Shown piece by piece: positions 27,258 to 36,156 of a stretch of 64,000 bases of DNA (positions are counted from its first letter, which is position 1; the number at the start of each line of letters is the position of its first letter). Source of the DNA: Posidoniimonas polymericola (GTDB taxonomy: Bacteria > Planctomycetota > Planctomycetia > Pirellulales > Lacipirellulaceae); assembly GCF_007859935.1 (NCBI RefSeq), contig NZ_SJPO01000011.1, positions 1 through 64,000 of the forward strand. The letters run 5' to 3'. Both the position numbers and the translations under genes were made by a program. The notes under the pieces are model-generated. The model was not told the DNA's origin, did no database searches, and saw nothing but the letters and a program-made list of their open reading frames with translations.

Positions 27258-28529
27258 TTGGCAAGCCTAGCGCCCTACATCCCGCACCTGATCGCGATGG
27301 CCCTGCTGCTGGCCGCCAGCGCGTTCTTTTCCTGCAGCGAGGCGGCGCTCTTCTACCTCGGCCGGGAAGAACGCGACCGGATGCAGGACGGCGCCCTCGG
27401 CGAACGCACCGCGGCGCGGCTGCTCGCCAACCCCGAGCGGCTGCTTACCGCCATCCTGTTCTGGAACCTGCTGGTCAACATGGCGTACTTTGCGCTGGCG
27501 TCGCTGGTGGCGATTGGGATCAACAATCAAGGCGCCGCCAGCGAGGCCTCCGTGCTGACGGTCGTGGCGTTGTTCGCGGTCATCATCTTCAGCGAGATGC
27601 TGCCCAAGAACTTCGGCGTGGTCTGGCCGGTGCGGTTCGCGACCCTGCTGAGTGTGCCGCTCAGCGCGGCTGCCAAGGTGCTCGACCCAATCGCCTGGGT
27701 GTTCGGCGCGGTGAGCCGGGGTTCGTCACGGGTGCTGTTCCCCCACTTCGAGGCCGAGCCGTACCTCGAGCTCGGCGACCTCGAGCGGGCGATCAGCCTG
27801 TCGGGCGGTGACCAACAACTCATCGAGCAAGAACAGAACGTCCTGAGCCGCATCGTCGCCCTCGCCGAGACCCGCATCGAGGAGATCATGCGGCCACGGC
27901 TGCTCTACGAAGCGCTCCCCCCGCCGGTGACGCAATCGCAGCTCTCCCCGCAAACCACCGCTAGCGGGTACGTGCTGGTGACCGAGCCCGACAGCGAAGA
28001 GATCGCCGCGGTGATTGACGTCAACCGCGCCGCACTCTTCCCCGGCGAGTCGATCGGCCAGCTCGCCTCGCCCGTGCTGGCGGCGCCGTGGTGCGCCAGC
28101 GTCGCCGAGACCCTCAGCCGACTCGACTCGGCGAAGCGGGACGTGGTGGCGGTCGTCAACGAGCTCGGCGAGACCATCGGCATCGTCACCCGCAACGACA
28201 TCCTCGGCAGCGTGCTGCACGCCGAAGCGGCCCGCGACCGTGGCGCCGAACGCGTCGGCCGGATCCGCGCCATCGGCGACGGGCAGTGGGAGGTCACCGG
28301 CATGACAACGCTCCGGCGGCTCGCCAAGAAGCTGGGCTGCGAGCTGCCCGCGGTGAAGGGCATCACGGTCGCCGGCATGCTGCAGGAGCAGCTCAACCAC
28401 CTCCCGCAGGAGGGCGACGAGGTCGAGTGGGCCGGGCACCACTGGCGGGTGCTGTCGGCCGACCACCCCTCGCTGCTGACCGCCTCGGTCCGCAGGGTCC
28501 TGACGCCCGATCCTCCCCAAGACTCCTAA
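27258..28529 (+). CDS. CNNM/CorC-family membrane protein (DUF21-CBS), paralogue 1
   Basis: A 423-residue protein with a DUF21 membrane domain of about four helices (about 5-135: SAFFSCSEAALF, LLVNMAYFAL, FSEMLPKNFGVVWP), a CBS pair (about 190-300) and a C-terminal CorC_HlyC domain (about 325-415, WEVTGMTTLRRLAKKLG). CNNM/MpfA proteins are thought to export Mg2+. Start is a TTG at 27258, 42 bases after the ABC-2 permease. The gene ends 24 bases before a second DUF21 gene, and the two are probably co-transcribed. Confidence 0.88.
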   Translation: MASLAPYIPHLIAMALLLAASAFFSCSEAALFYLGREERDRMQDGALGERTAARLLANPERLLTAILFWNLLVNMAYFALASLVAIGINNQGAASEASVLTVVALFAVIIFSEMLPKNFGVVWPVRFATLLSVPLSAAAKVLDPIAWVFGAVSRGSSRVLFPHFEAEPYLELGDLERAISLSGGDQQLIEQEQNVLSRIVALAETRIEEIMRPRLLYEALPPPVTQSQLSPQTTASGYVLVTEPDSEEIAAVIDVNRAALFPGESIGQLASPVLAAPWCASVAETLSRLDSAKRDVVAVVNELGETIGIVTRNDILGSVLHAEAARDRGAERVGRIRAIGDGQWEVTGMTTLRRLAKKLGCELPAVKGITVAGMLQEQLNHLPQEGDEVEWAGHHWRVLSADHPSLLTASVRRVLTPDPPQDS

Positions 28530-28553
28530 CGCCGCGCGAGCCACCTCCATCCC

Positions 28554-29507
28554 ATGACAACCGCGGTTCTGCTATTCGCTGTCGGGCTGATGCTCAGCGC
28601 ATTCTTCAGCGGTTCGGAGACTGGGTTTTACCGCGTCGCGCGGGTGCGGCTGCTCATCGAAGCGATGGAAGGGAGCTGGATCTCCAAGATGCTGCTGTGG
28701 GCCACCAACAACCCGGCGGCGTTCGTCGCGACCGCCCTGGTCGGCAACAACGTGGCGAACTACGTGGTTTCGTGCGCCACGGTGCTGCTCGCAAAGCTGC
28801 TCCTACCCGACGGCGGACCCGCGACCGAGATGGCGTTCACCATCGCCCTGACCCCGGTGGTATTCATCTACGGCGAGCTGCTGCCGAAGAACCTATTTTT
28901 CGCGGCGCCCAACCGGCTGCTCCGCCGCTGCGCGCCCGGGCTGGCCGTGGCGGGGACCCTGTTCTCGCCGGTGAGCGCCGCGCTGTGGGTGGTCGGGTAC
29001 GTGCTGCAGAAGGTGGCCCGGGTGCCCTCGCAGGCGTTGCGGATGGAGCTCGCCCGCCGCGAGCTGGCCGAGGTGCTCGACGAGGGGCACGCCGTGGGGC
29101 TGCTCTCCCCTGCCCAGCGGCGGCTTGCGCAGGGCACGTTCGCGGCGGCCGGTCGTTCGATCCGCGAGTTCATGATCCCGGCGGGCCGCCTCGCCCAGGT
29201 GGACCTCGGCGTGTCGCGTCGCGAGCTGCTGCAGTTCGCCCGCCGCCGGCAGCAGACCTTCGTGATTCTCCGCAACGGTCAGGGGTACGTGCGGGTGCTC
29301 GACTGCCTGCTTGACCCCGACAACCCCCAGCTGCCGATCCGCGACCTGCTCTCGACGCCGATCAAGCGGAACTTCCTGACGACACTGCTGAACATGCAGG
29401 CGGCCAATCGCGAGGTGGCCGCGGTGAAGGGCGAGCAGGGACGCATTGTTGGCTACGTCTTCGCCGAGCACCTCAAGTTGGCCCTGGTCGAGTCACCCGT
29501 GCGCTGA
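28554..29507 (+). CDS. CNNM-family membrane protein (DUF21-CBS), paralogue 2
   Basis: A 317-residue relative of the preceding gene, starting at the ATG at 28554. The DUF21 domain (about 1-140) shows FFSGSETGFYRV, LVGNNVANYVVS and YGELLPKNLFF. A CBS pair follows (about 190-310). The CorC_HlyC domain is absent, so it is shorter than its neighbour. Tandem pairs of long and short DUF21 proteins could form heterodimers; this is an inference, as CNNM proteins dimerise through the membrane and CBS domains. Confidence 0.88.
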   Translation: MTTAVLLFAVGLMLSAFFSGSETGFYRVARVRLLIEAMEGSWISKMLLWATNNPAAFVATALVGNNVANYVVSCATVLLAKLLLPDGGPATEMAFTIALTPVVFIYGELLPKNLFFAAPNRLLRRCAPGLAVAGTLFSPVSAALWVVGYVLQKVARVPSQALRMELARRELAEVLDEGHAVGLLSPAQRRLAQGTFAAAGRSIREFMIPAGRLAQVDLGVSRRELLQFARRRQQTFVILRNGQGYVRVLDCLLDPDNPQLPIRDLLSTPIKRNFLTTLLNMQAANREVAAVKGEQGRIVGYVFAEHLKLALVESPVR

Positions 29508-29601
29508 CGCCCTGCCCCGCCCCGCGCCCTAGACACCCCCCCGCCCTGCCCGACAATAGAGCCGTGGGCGCCCCTAGCACCAAGAGCATGCAGCCGTCGC
29601 G

Positions 29602-30420
29602 ATGAGTGGAGTTGTTTCGCGGGACATTACCGGACAGATGATTGTGCTCGGCACCGGCACCAGCGTCGGCGTGCCGATGATCGGCTGCGGGTGCGACGTC
29701 TGCCGCTCGACCAATCCCAAGAACAGCCGCACCCGCTGCAGCGTGATCCTCGGCCTGCCCGAGGGGAACCTGCTGATCGACACCTCGCCGGACATGCGTG
29801 AGCAGCTCCTGCGGGAGAAGATCGGGCTTGTCAATGCGGTGCTGTACACGCACGAGCACGCCGATCACCTGTTCGGGCTGGACGACCTGCGGCTGATGCA
29901 GTTCTACCTCGGTGGGCCGCTGCCGCTGTACTGCGAGCCGCTGGTCGAGCAGCGGATCCGCAAGTCGTTCGACTACGCGTTCGCGTCGCTGCCGAACCTG
30001 CACGCCGGCGCCATCCCGAAGATCGAGTTCCACCCGATTGGCCCGGTCAACGACGGGCACGAGCCGTTTTCCGTTCTGGGCGCCACGGTAACTCCAGTGC
30101 GTCAGTCGCACGGCCCCAATTTCGTGACCCTCGGATTCCGCTTCGGTGACGTCGCCTACTGCACGGACGTTTGCGAGATGCCCGATGAGAGCAAGGACCA
30201 GCTCAGGGGCCTCGAGGTGCTGGTGCTCGACGCGCTGCGGACCAAGCCCCACCCGACGCACTTTAGTCTCGACCAGGCGGTCGCCCTGGCCCAGGAGCTT
30301 GGCGCCAAGCAGACCTACTTCACGCACATGTCCCACGACTTGGAGCACGAAGCGGTGAACGCGTCGCTGCCCGAAGGCATGCAGCTCGCCTACGATGGTT
30401 TGCGGATCGAGCTCTGCTAG
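29602..30420 (+). CDS. PhnP-like metallo-beta-lactamase-fold hydrolase
   Basis: A 272-residue MBL-fold enzyme. The motif THEHADH (His84, His86, Asp88, His89) binds the two metals, with further ligands in RQSHG, YCTDV and the C-terminal THMSHD. Near the N-terminus, GCGCDVCRS resembles the zinc knuckle of PhnP-type phosphodiesterases and of the lipoate/octanoyl-linked MBL proteins. PhnP cleaves cyclic phosphates, but no phn gene is nearby, so a housekeeping nuclease or phosphodiesterase role is as likely. Start at the ATG at 29602, 95 bases after the CNNM gene. Confidence 0.85.
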   Translation: MSGVVSRDITGQMIVLGTGTSVGVPMIGCGCDVCRSTNPKNSRTRCSVILGLPEGNLLIDTSPDMREQLLREKIGLVNAVLYTHEHADHLFGLDDLRLMQFYLGGPLPLYCEPLVEQRIRKSFDYAFASLPNLHAGAIPKIEFHPIGPVNDGHEPFSVLGATVTPVRQSHGPNFVTLGFRFGDVAYCTDVCEMPDESKDQLRGLEVLVLDALRTKPHPTHFSLDQAVALAQELGAKQTYFTHMSHDLEHEAVNASLPEGMQLAYDGLRIELC

Positions 30421-30457
30421 CTCTGGACGCTGGGCGTGGGTCGCCGCGGGTCCGGGC

Positions 30458-32791
30458 CTACCGCTCGTACAGGAGAGCCGCCTCGCGGACGCGCAGGAAG
30501 TCGTCGACTCCCTTTTCTGAGAGACGAGCCAGCTCCTGCGGCCCCGCCCCGTTGACGACCGCGTCGAATACCTCCTGGTTGATCAACAGGCGGTTGTAGC
30601 GTTTGGTCTCCCAGTCGTCGGGGTACAGCCCCCGCAGCACCGAGGCGACCGCCAGCCCGAGCTCAACCGAGTCGAACGCCGCCGGGTCGGTGATCATCAA
30701 GCCGATGCCGCCACACTCCACGCCCTCGTGCTTGCTGGCGTTCGGCGTGAAGCGGCGGGGGATCACCCTCACGCCGGGGCAGCCGACCGCGTTAATGGCG
30801 TTGGCGAACTCCCACGGGTCGATCCAGGGAGCGCCGACCAGCTCGAACGGCGTGTCGGTCCCGCGTCCGACCGAGAGGTTCGTTGTCTCAAGCAGCCCGA
30901 TGCCGGGGTACAGGATAGCCGCCCGCAGGCTCCGCATGTTCGGCGAGGGGTTGATCCAGAGCTGGCCGTTCTCGGCCTGCGTAGAATGCGGGTCCCAATT
31001 ACGCACGGGCACCACGGTCAGCTTCCCTTCGGCCTCGTGCGCAGCCAGGAACATCTGAGCGAGTTCGCCGATAGTCATGCCGTAGCGGACCGGCATCGGA
31101 AACGTGCCCACAAAAGACTCCTGCCCGGGGTCAAGCATCGGGCCCTCAATCGAGACGCCGTCAATCGGGTTCGGGCGGTCGAGCACCATGTACTCGATGC
31201 CCGCTTCATGAGCGGCCTCCATGGCGAGCCGCATGGTGGCCGTGTAGGTGTAGAACCGGCAGCCGATGTCCTGGATGTCGAACACCAGGACATCGAGATC
31301 CGCAAGTTGCTCGGGCGCCGGCTTGCGACGGTCGCCGTAAAGGCTGGCGACCTTCAAGCCGGTCGCTTCGTCCTGGGCGTCCTTGATGCCGGGCTCGTCG
31401 AGCACGCCTTTGACGCCGTGTTCGGGGCTGAACAGCCGCACCAACTCGACGCCCTCTGCCTTGGCGAGCAGATCGATCGTGCGGGAGCCCTGGCTGTCGA
31501 CACCCGTGTGGTTGGTGATCAGGCCGACCCGTTTTCCGACCAGCGGCGCGAAGCCTTCCTCCCGCAGCTTGTCGATGCCGAGCGACACCCGGTCTTGATT
31601 CGTCGCGGGCGTCAGGCTGGCGTGCGGCTGCTCGATCGCCGCGCAGGCGATCGTGCCGATGCGTCCGATCAGGTCGTTGACCGAGCCGTTGTCGTCTGGG
31701 TGCAGGCGATTCGACAGGAAGATCACGAACAGGTCCCGCCCCGGGTCGATCCAGATGCCGGTGCCGGTGAAGCCGCCGTGCCCGAAAGCGCGGTCGGACA
31801 TCAGCTCGCCGCGGTTGCGGGAGTAGACGCTGTTGGAGTCCCAGCCGAGGCCGCGGATGTTGCCTACAACCTCGCGGCCACGGGTCATCACCTCGACCGT
31901 GGCCGGGCTAAGAACGGACGAGCCGTCGAGCGCGCCCTGTTGGAGCATCATCCGCGCGTACCGGGCGAGGTCCTCGGCGGTGCTGAACAAGCCGGCGTGC
32001 CCGGCGACCCCGCCGAGCAACGCGGCGCGTGGGTCGTGCACCTCGCCGACAATCCAGCTCCCGTCGTCGCGTCGGGTGTGGGGGGCCGCTCGATCCTGCA
32101 GTTCCTTGCCCGGCAAGTAGCCGGTTTCCGGCATGCCGAGCGGTCGGAAGATCTCGTCAGCGGCGAACTCGTTCAGTGGCTTGCCGCTTAGCTCCTGCAC
32201 AATCCGTCCAAGCACCAGGAAGTTGACGTCCGAGTACTTGAACTCCGTGCCGGGCGGTACGATCGGCGCTAGGTCGTAGATCCGTTTCCATGCTTCTTCT
32301 GAGCCGTGGCGGTAGTCCGACAGCGGGTTGTCAGGGATCAGCCCGCTGGTGTGGGTCAGCAGTTGCTCAATTGAGATGTCCTTCTTGCCGTTGGCGCCGA
32401 ACCCCGGCAGCAGGTCCGCGGCCTTGTCCTTGAGCCGCAATTGGCCGGTCTCAAGCAGCCGCATCACACTGGTGGCGGTAGCGATCGGCTTCGTGAGGGA
32501 AGCCAGGTCGAACACCGTGTCGGTAGTCATTGCCTTCTTGCTGGGCTCCAACGATCGGTTGCCATAGGCCCGCAGGAAGGCAATGCCCGCGTGGTCGCCA
32601 ATCGCTACGACACAGCCCGGCAACTCGCCGCGGTCGATGCCCTGCTGCACCAGCGGCCGGATGGCGTCAAAGGACGGTTGATGGAAACGCGATGGGGTGG
32701 CGCCCAGAGCACCGGTCGCGATCGAGGCGAGCGAAACGACGCTCAAGACGAGCGACAGAACGGGGCGGGTCGGCGGTGTGATTGGTGGCAT
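30458..32791 (-). CDS. Serine beta-lactamase-type hydrolase fused to NamZ (DUF1343)
   Basis: A 777-residue exported fusion. After a signal peptide (about 1-30), residues about 37-395 form a class C beta-lactamase/esterase domain: SLTK at 98-101 (nucleophile Ser98, Lys101), a Tyr-Ser-Asp at the YxN position (FKYSDVNF) and an HGG-type GHGGFTGTG. Residues about 405-775 match DUF1343, now known in characterised members as NamZ exo-beta-N-acetylmuramidase (LVGKRVGLITNHTG, RLFSPEHGVKG, FDIQDIGCRFYTYTATM, LDRPNPI). The pair suggests peptidoglycan-fragment processing in the periplasm: one domain acts on the peptide or an ester, the other removes terminal MurNAc. Domain calls are strong; the substrate of the first domain is unknown. 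Confidence 0.9.
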   Translation of the reverse strand: MPPITPPTRPVLSLVLSVVSLASIATGALGATPSRFHQPSFDAIRPLVQQGIDRGELPGCVVAIGDHAGIAFLRAYGNRSLEPSKKAMTTDTVFDLASLTKPIATATSVMRLLETGQLRLKDKAADLLPGFGANGKKDISIEQLLTHTSGLIPDNPLSDYRHGSEEAWKRIYDLAPIVPPGTEFKYSDVNFLVLGRIVQELSGKPLNEFAADEIFRPLGMPETGYLPGKELQDRAAPHTRRDDGSWIVGEVHDPRAALLGGVAGHAGLFSTAEDLARYARMMLQQGALDGSSVLSPATVEVMTRGREVVGNIRGLGWDSNSVYSRNRGELMSDRAFGHGGFTGTGIWIDPGRDLFVIFLSNRLHPDDNGSVNDLIGRIGTIACAAIEQPHASLTPATNQDRVSLGIDKLREEGFAPLVGKRVGLITNHTGVDSQGSRTIDLLAKAEGVELVRLFSPEHGVKGVLDEPGIKDAQDEATGLKVASLYGDRRKPAPEQLADLDVLVFDIQDIGCRFYTYTATMRLAMEAAHEAGIEYMVLDRPNPIDGVSIEGPMLDPGQESFVGTFPMPVRYGMTIGELAQMFLAAHEAEGKLTVVPVRNWDPHSTQAENGQLWINPSPNMRSLRAAILYPGIGLLETTNLSVGRGTDTPFELVGAPWIDPWEFANAINAVGCPGVRVIPRRFTPNASKHEGVECGGIGLMITDPAAFDSVELGLAVASVLRGLYPDDWETKRYNRLLINQEVFDAVVNGAGPQELARLSEKGVDDFLRVREAALLYER

Positions 32792-33063
32792 CGCGGAGGC
32801 GAATCTTCTGTGGGGGGCCTGGGGGGTCCTGCCGGCGGAGAAACGGCGCCAAGCAGGGCGTCGACGGCCAGCTTAGCAAAGCCGCATCGGCGTCGAGTCG
32901 TTGCTGCGCAATGCGAAGACTCTGCTGCGCGTATTCCGCCGAGCAAGCGTCGCGGCTCGACCTCGTTTTGGCTAGACTCCGAAATATGCCGATCAGCGGC
33001 CTCACCCGCCGTCGGCTGATTGTCTCGCTTTCCTTCGGGCGGAAGAGAGAGGGGATACACCAT

Positions 33064-34149
33064 ATGATGGTGCGTTTCGCGTCAAGCAATCGCTCCGGGT
33101 CACGCTCCGCCGGCTTCACGCTGGTCGAGCTGCTGGTGGTGATTGCGATTATTGGAGTCCTCATCGCGCTCTTGCTGCCAGCGGTTCAGTCCGCGCGAGA
33201 GTCGGCGCGTCGGATCCAGTGTCGGAGCAGTCTGAAGAACCTAGCGCTAGCGGTTCTCAACTACGATAACACCTACGGGGGTTTTCCCCCCTGCACCGAA
33301 GCCGAGCCTGATCGGGGCGCAAGGTTCTCGAACATCGACACCATCGAGAGGCACCTGAGTTGGGCTGTCCGGGTGCTGCCCTTCTTCGAAGAGCAGGCGT
33401 TGTTCGACCAGTTCGACCTGAGTCAGCTCTCCACCGCCCAGGATCGCAACACACGCCCGCAGGAGCAACGCCCTGCGATCTTCGGCTGCCCATCGGATGG
33501 GGCCGATAATCGGCTGTACGGTCCCAACCGTACCACCAGCAACACCGCCTACAGCAAGGGCAATTACGTCGCGTTTGTGAGCCCCGAGCACGTCAACGGC
33601 ATGCGGGTCTACCCCGGCTGCATGATCAACGAACTGAACCCGCTCAGCCGGTTTACGGACGGCACGTCAAACTCGCTGATGCTCAGCGAGGTCCGCACAC
33701 GGGACAACGCCGCGGACCCTCGCGGCGTGTGGGCCTCGGCCTACTGCGGCGGCAGCATTATCAGTTTCGACATGCACGACGTGAGATTCGCTTCAGCCAA
33801 CAACGAAGAGCGGAACTCGGGCTACATCCCGATCAACAATCCTGACATTGGCCCATTTACGCCCAACGGCCGCCCCAGCGGCAATAGCGACCGCCTGCGG
33901 GAGTGCCCCGACGAGCAGCTGGCCGACCTCGAGCTGATGCCGTGCAGCGTCGACAACAGCACGTGGACCGGCGCCTCGCCGCGCAGCATGCACCCGGGCG
34001 GCGTGAACGCCTCGCTGTGCGACGGCAGCGTCACTTGGCTCACCGACGATATCGACGCGTACCTGATGGCCCGCATGATCTGCATCCGCGATGGCGACCC
34101 GTTGGTTGAGGGGCAGCTCGGTTCGGCCGGGCGGGGCCGCGGGCAGTAA
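33064..34149 (+). CDS. DUF1559 domain protein with prepilin-type N-terminus
   Basis: About 361 residues, start at ATG 33064 (or 33067) after GAGAGGGG. The N-terminus is a type IV prepilin-like signal (AGFTLVELLVVIAIIGVLIALLLPAVQ), cleaved after the Gly by PilD. The DUF1559 domain follows with SARRIQCRSSLKNLALA and the C-terminal H-x9-DG motif (HPGGVNASLCDG). This family is hugely expanded in planctomycetes and is thought to form pseudopili or surface fibres. The frame is open upstream to 32782, but that part lies in the divergent promoter region. It may share a transcript with the two following genes. Confidence 0.92.
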   Translation: MMVRFASSNRSGSRSAGFTLVELLVVIAIIGVLIALLLPAVQSARESARRIQCRSSLKNLALAVLNYDNTYGGFPPCTEAEPDRGARFSNIDTIERHLSWAVRVLPFFEEQALFDQFDLSQLSTAQDRNTRPQEQRPAIFGCPSDGADNRLYGPNRTTSNTAYSKGNYVAFVSPEHVNGMRVYPGCMINELNPLSRFTDGTSNSLMLSEVRTRDNAADPRGVWASAYCGGSIISFDMHDVRFASANNEERNSGYIPINNPDIGPFTPNGRPSGNSDRLRECPDEQLADLELMPCSVDNSTWTGASPRSMHPGGVNASLCDGSVTWLTDDIDAYLMARMICIRDGDPLVEGQLGSAGRGRGQ

Positions 34150-34180
34150 CCGACTACGCAAGCGAGAGGGCGTCTCGAGA

Positions 34181-34555
34181 ATGAAATCCGCGATCGTGGG
34201 CATCCTGGTTGGAATCGGCGTTGTGCTGTTTGTGCTCAGCCTGGTCTGGACGCAGATCTTTACAGGCGAGTCCCGCTGGACACCCGAGAAGGCCGACCAG
34301 TGGGCCGAGGTGAAGGACCGGCTGCACAACCTGAGTTTCATCGTCAACAGTCCCGAGCCCCCGCGCAGGCACGCCAGCCGGGAAGAGGCCCAGGCCGAGT
34401 ACGACAAGGTCAAGGCGATGGCCAACCAGTTGCGCTCTGAGTTCGAGAACGCCTACGATGGGCCTCGGACGACCGCCACCGTCCTGAAGTGGTCTGGTGT
34501 CGGCGTGCTGGTTCTGGGGATCGGTCTGCAGTTCGCCTGGAAGGATCAGGGCTGA
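34181..34555 (+). CDS. Small membrane protein with two TM helices (124 aa)
   Basis: From the ATG at 34181. Helix 1 (about residues 4-25, IVGILVGIGVVLFVLSLVW) and helix 2 (about 98-118, VLKWSGVGVLVLGIGLQFAW) enclose a soluble loop rich in Glu, Lys and Arg (SREEAQAEYDKVKAMANQLR), probably helical. Found 31 bases after the DUF1559 gene; such small membrane proteins are often next to DUF1559 genes in planctomycetes. No known function. Confidence 0.75.
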   Translation: MKSAIVGILVGIGVVLFVLSLVWTQIFTGESRWTPEKADQWAEVKDRLHNLSFIVNSPEPPRRHASREEAQAEYDKVKAMANQLRSEFENAYDGPRTTATVLKWSGVGVLVLGIGLQFAWKDQG

Positions 34556-34572
34556 CTGTCCCTGCCAAGGCG

Positions 34573-36156
34573 ATGTTAAGTAGAAAGCTCTGCTGCTGGT
34601 TGTTGCCCGCCAGCCTGATCGCCGCCGCGGCGATTTGCACGTCTGCCGCAGCGCAGGTGGCACTGACCGGCGACTTTGACCACGGGGCGCTCGCATCCTG
34701 GTCGGGTGACTCAGCGAGCCTCCAGCTCGTCGGCCGCGACAACTATTACGGATCAGGGCGTTGGCGGTGGCTCTACTTCAAGGCGTCTGGAATCCAGGGC
34801 GCCTCGCCGACGTTCAGCATTTCGAGCAACTTCGCCGGCGACTCCACGCCCGGGCTGCACGAGCTGGCCGAGCACGAGATGGTCTACTCGTACGACAACG
34901 AGCACTGGCAGTTCTTCGACAACAACCAGCTCGGCGCCGCCGAGTTTTCGTTCTCCAACGCGACGCCATTTACGCAGGACGAGGTCTACGTCGCCTACGC
35001 CCTGCCCTACTCCTACGGGCGGTCGGTCACCCACACGCAGTCGGTGCTGCAGTCGCCGTGGGCGGCGCCCACGGCGTCCGGAAACGCGGCGGGCGTCATC
35101 GGCTCGTCGACGCCGGGCGTGGATGAGCTGGGTCGCGCCACGCCGGCCCTCGACGTGTTTGGGTACCGCATCACCAACCCCGCGACCGATTCTGGTCGAC
35201 TCACCAAGCAGAAGATCGTGATCTCCAGCGGCCTGCACGCGGGGGAACCTCTAGGGACCTACGTCTACCAGGGGATGGTAGATTGGCTGCTGTCGGACGA
35301 CCCGCGCGCCGCGTGGGTCCGCGACAACGTCGAGGTCTACGGCTACCCCGTGCTCAATCCGTCGGGGCGGATCATGGGGACCAACCGCACCACGGTCAAC
35401 AATATTGGGCGTGACCCGAACGGCCTCTGGGACCCGAACCGCTGGTCTAGCAGCAGCTACGGCTGCGGCGGCGACGACTGCCAAGAAATCCGCGCGACCG
35501 GTGAAGCCATGATGGCGGACGTCACGGCCACCCAGGGCGGCGTCGACGCGTTCATCGACTTCCACTCGACCGTTCCCGACTACCAGATCGACGAAGTCAA
35601 CGGCGTCCCGGACGACTTCGCCTACATCAATTCCGACGACCTTGGCGCCGACTGGTGGGAGGCGTTTCGTCTGCTGCAGCCGAACGTCCTCCAAGAGGTT
35701 TCGGGCGGCGGAAGCTACACGACCGCCGGCTTCGCCCGGCGGCGGCTGGGGGCCGAGGTCGAGATCACATTCGAGACCCAGTTCACGTGGGAGAGGAACA
35801 CCGATTACTACCTCGGCCTGGGAGCCAACTTTGGGGTATCGTTCTACAACGCGTGGGCGCCGGGCGTGCCGGGCGACTTCAACGCGGACGGACTCGTGGA
35901 CGCCGCCGACTACACGGTGTGGCGTGATTCGTACGGCGCTGTGGGGGCGGCCCTGCCCGCCGACGCAAACAGCGACCAGGTCGTTGACGCCGCCGACCTG
36001 GAGTCGTGGCGGGCGAATTTTGGCGTGACCGCCACGACGCCCACGGTGGCAGTCCCCACGCCGAACGCCGCTACCTGTCTGACGGTTCTCGCAGCGGTGG
36101 GCGCGGCGGCGCCGCTACTTCGCATCCGCTTCGGGTTCGCCGCCGGGCGGAGCTAG
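34573..36156 (+). CDS. Secreted M14 carboxypeptidase with dockerin-like repeats
   Basis: About 527 residues from the ATG at 34573, with a signal peptide (about 1-27). An N-terminal beta-sandwich like that of cytosolic carboxypeptidases (about 28-190) precedes the M14 domain: zinc motif GLHAGEP (His, Glu), VLNPSGR, third ligand in FIDFHS, and a C-terminal VEITFETQ with the catalytic Glu. Two dockerin type I-like calcium repeats follow (GDFNADGLVDAADYTVWRDSYG and its partner ADANSDQVVDAADLESW), then a hydrophobic end with RIRF, a variant PEP-CTERM-like tail starting VPTPNAA. It is probably anchored or sorted at the cell surface. The 3' end overlaps the convergent gene by 42 bases. Confidence 0.85.
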   Translation: MLSRKLCCWLLPASLIAAAAICTSAAAQVALTGDFDHGALASWSGDSASLQLVGRDNYYGSGRWRWLYFKASGIQGASPTFSISSNFAGDSTPGLHELAEHEMVYSYDNEHWQFFDNNQLGAAEFSFSNATPFTQDEVYVAYALPYSYGRSVTHTQSVLQSPWAAPTASGNAAGVIGSSTPGVDELGRATPALDVFGYRITNPATDSGRLTKQKIVISSGLHAGEPLGTYVYQGMVDWLLSDDPRAAWVRDNVEVYGYPVLNPSGRIMGTNRTTVNNIGRDPNGLWDPNRWSSSSYGCGGDDCQEIRATGEAMMADVTATQGGVDAFIDFHSTVPDYQIDEVNGVPDDFAYINSDDLGADWWEAFRLLQPNVLQEVSGGGSYTTAGFARRRLGAEVEITFETQFTWERNTDYYLGLGANFGVSFYNAWAPGVPGDFNADGLVDAADYTVWRDSYGAVGAALPADANSDQVVDAADLESWRANFGVTATTPTVAVPTPNAATCLTVLAAVGAAAPLLRIRFGFAAGRS

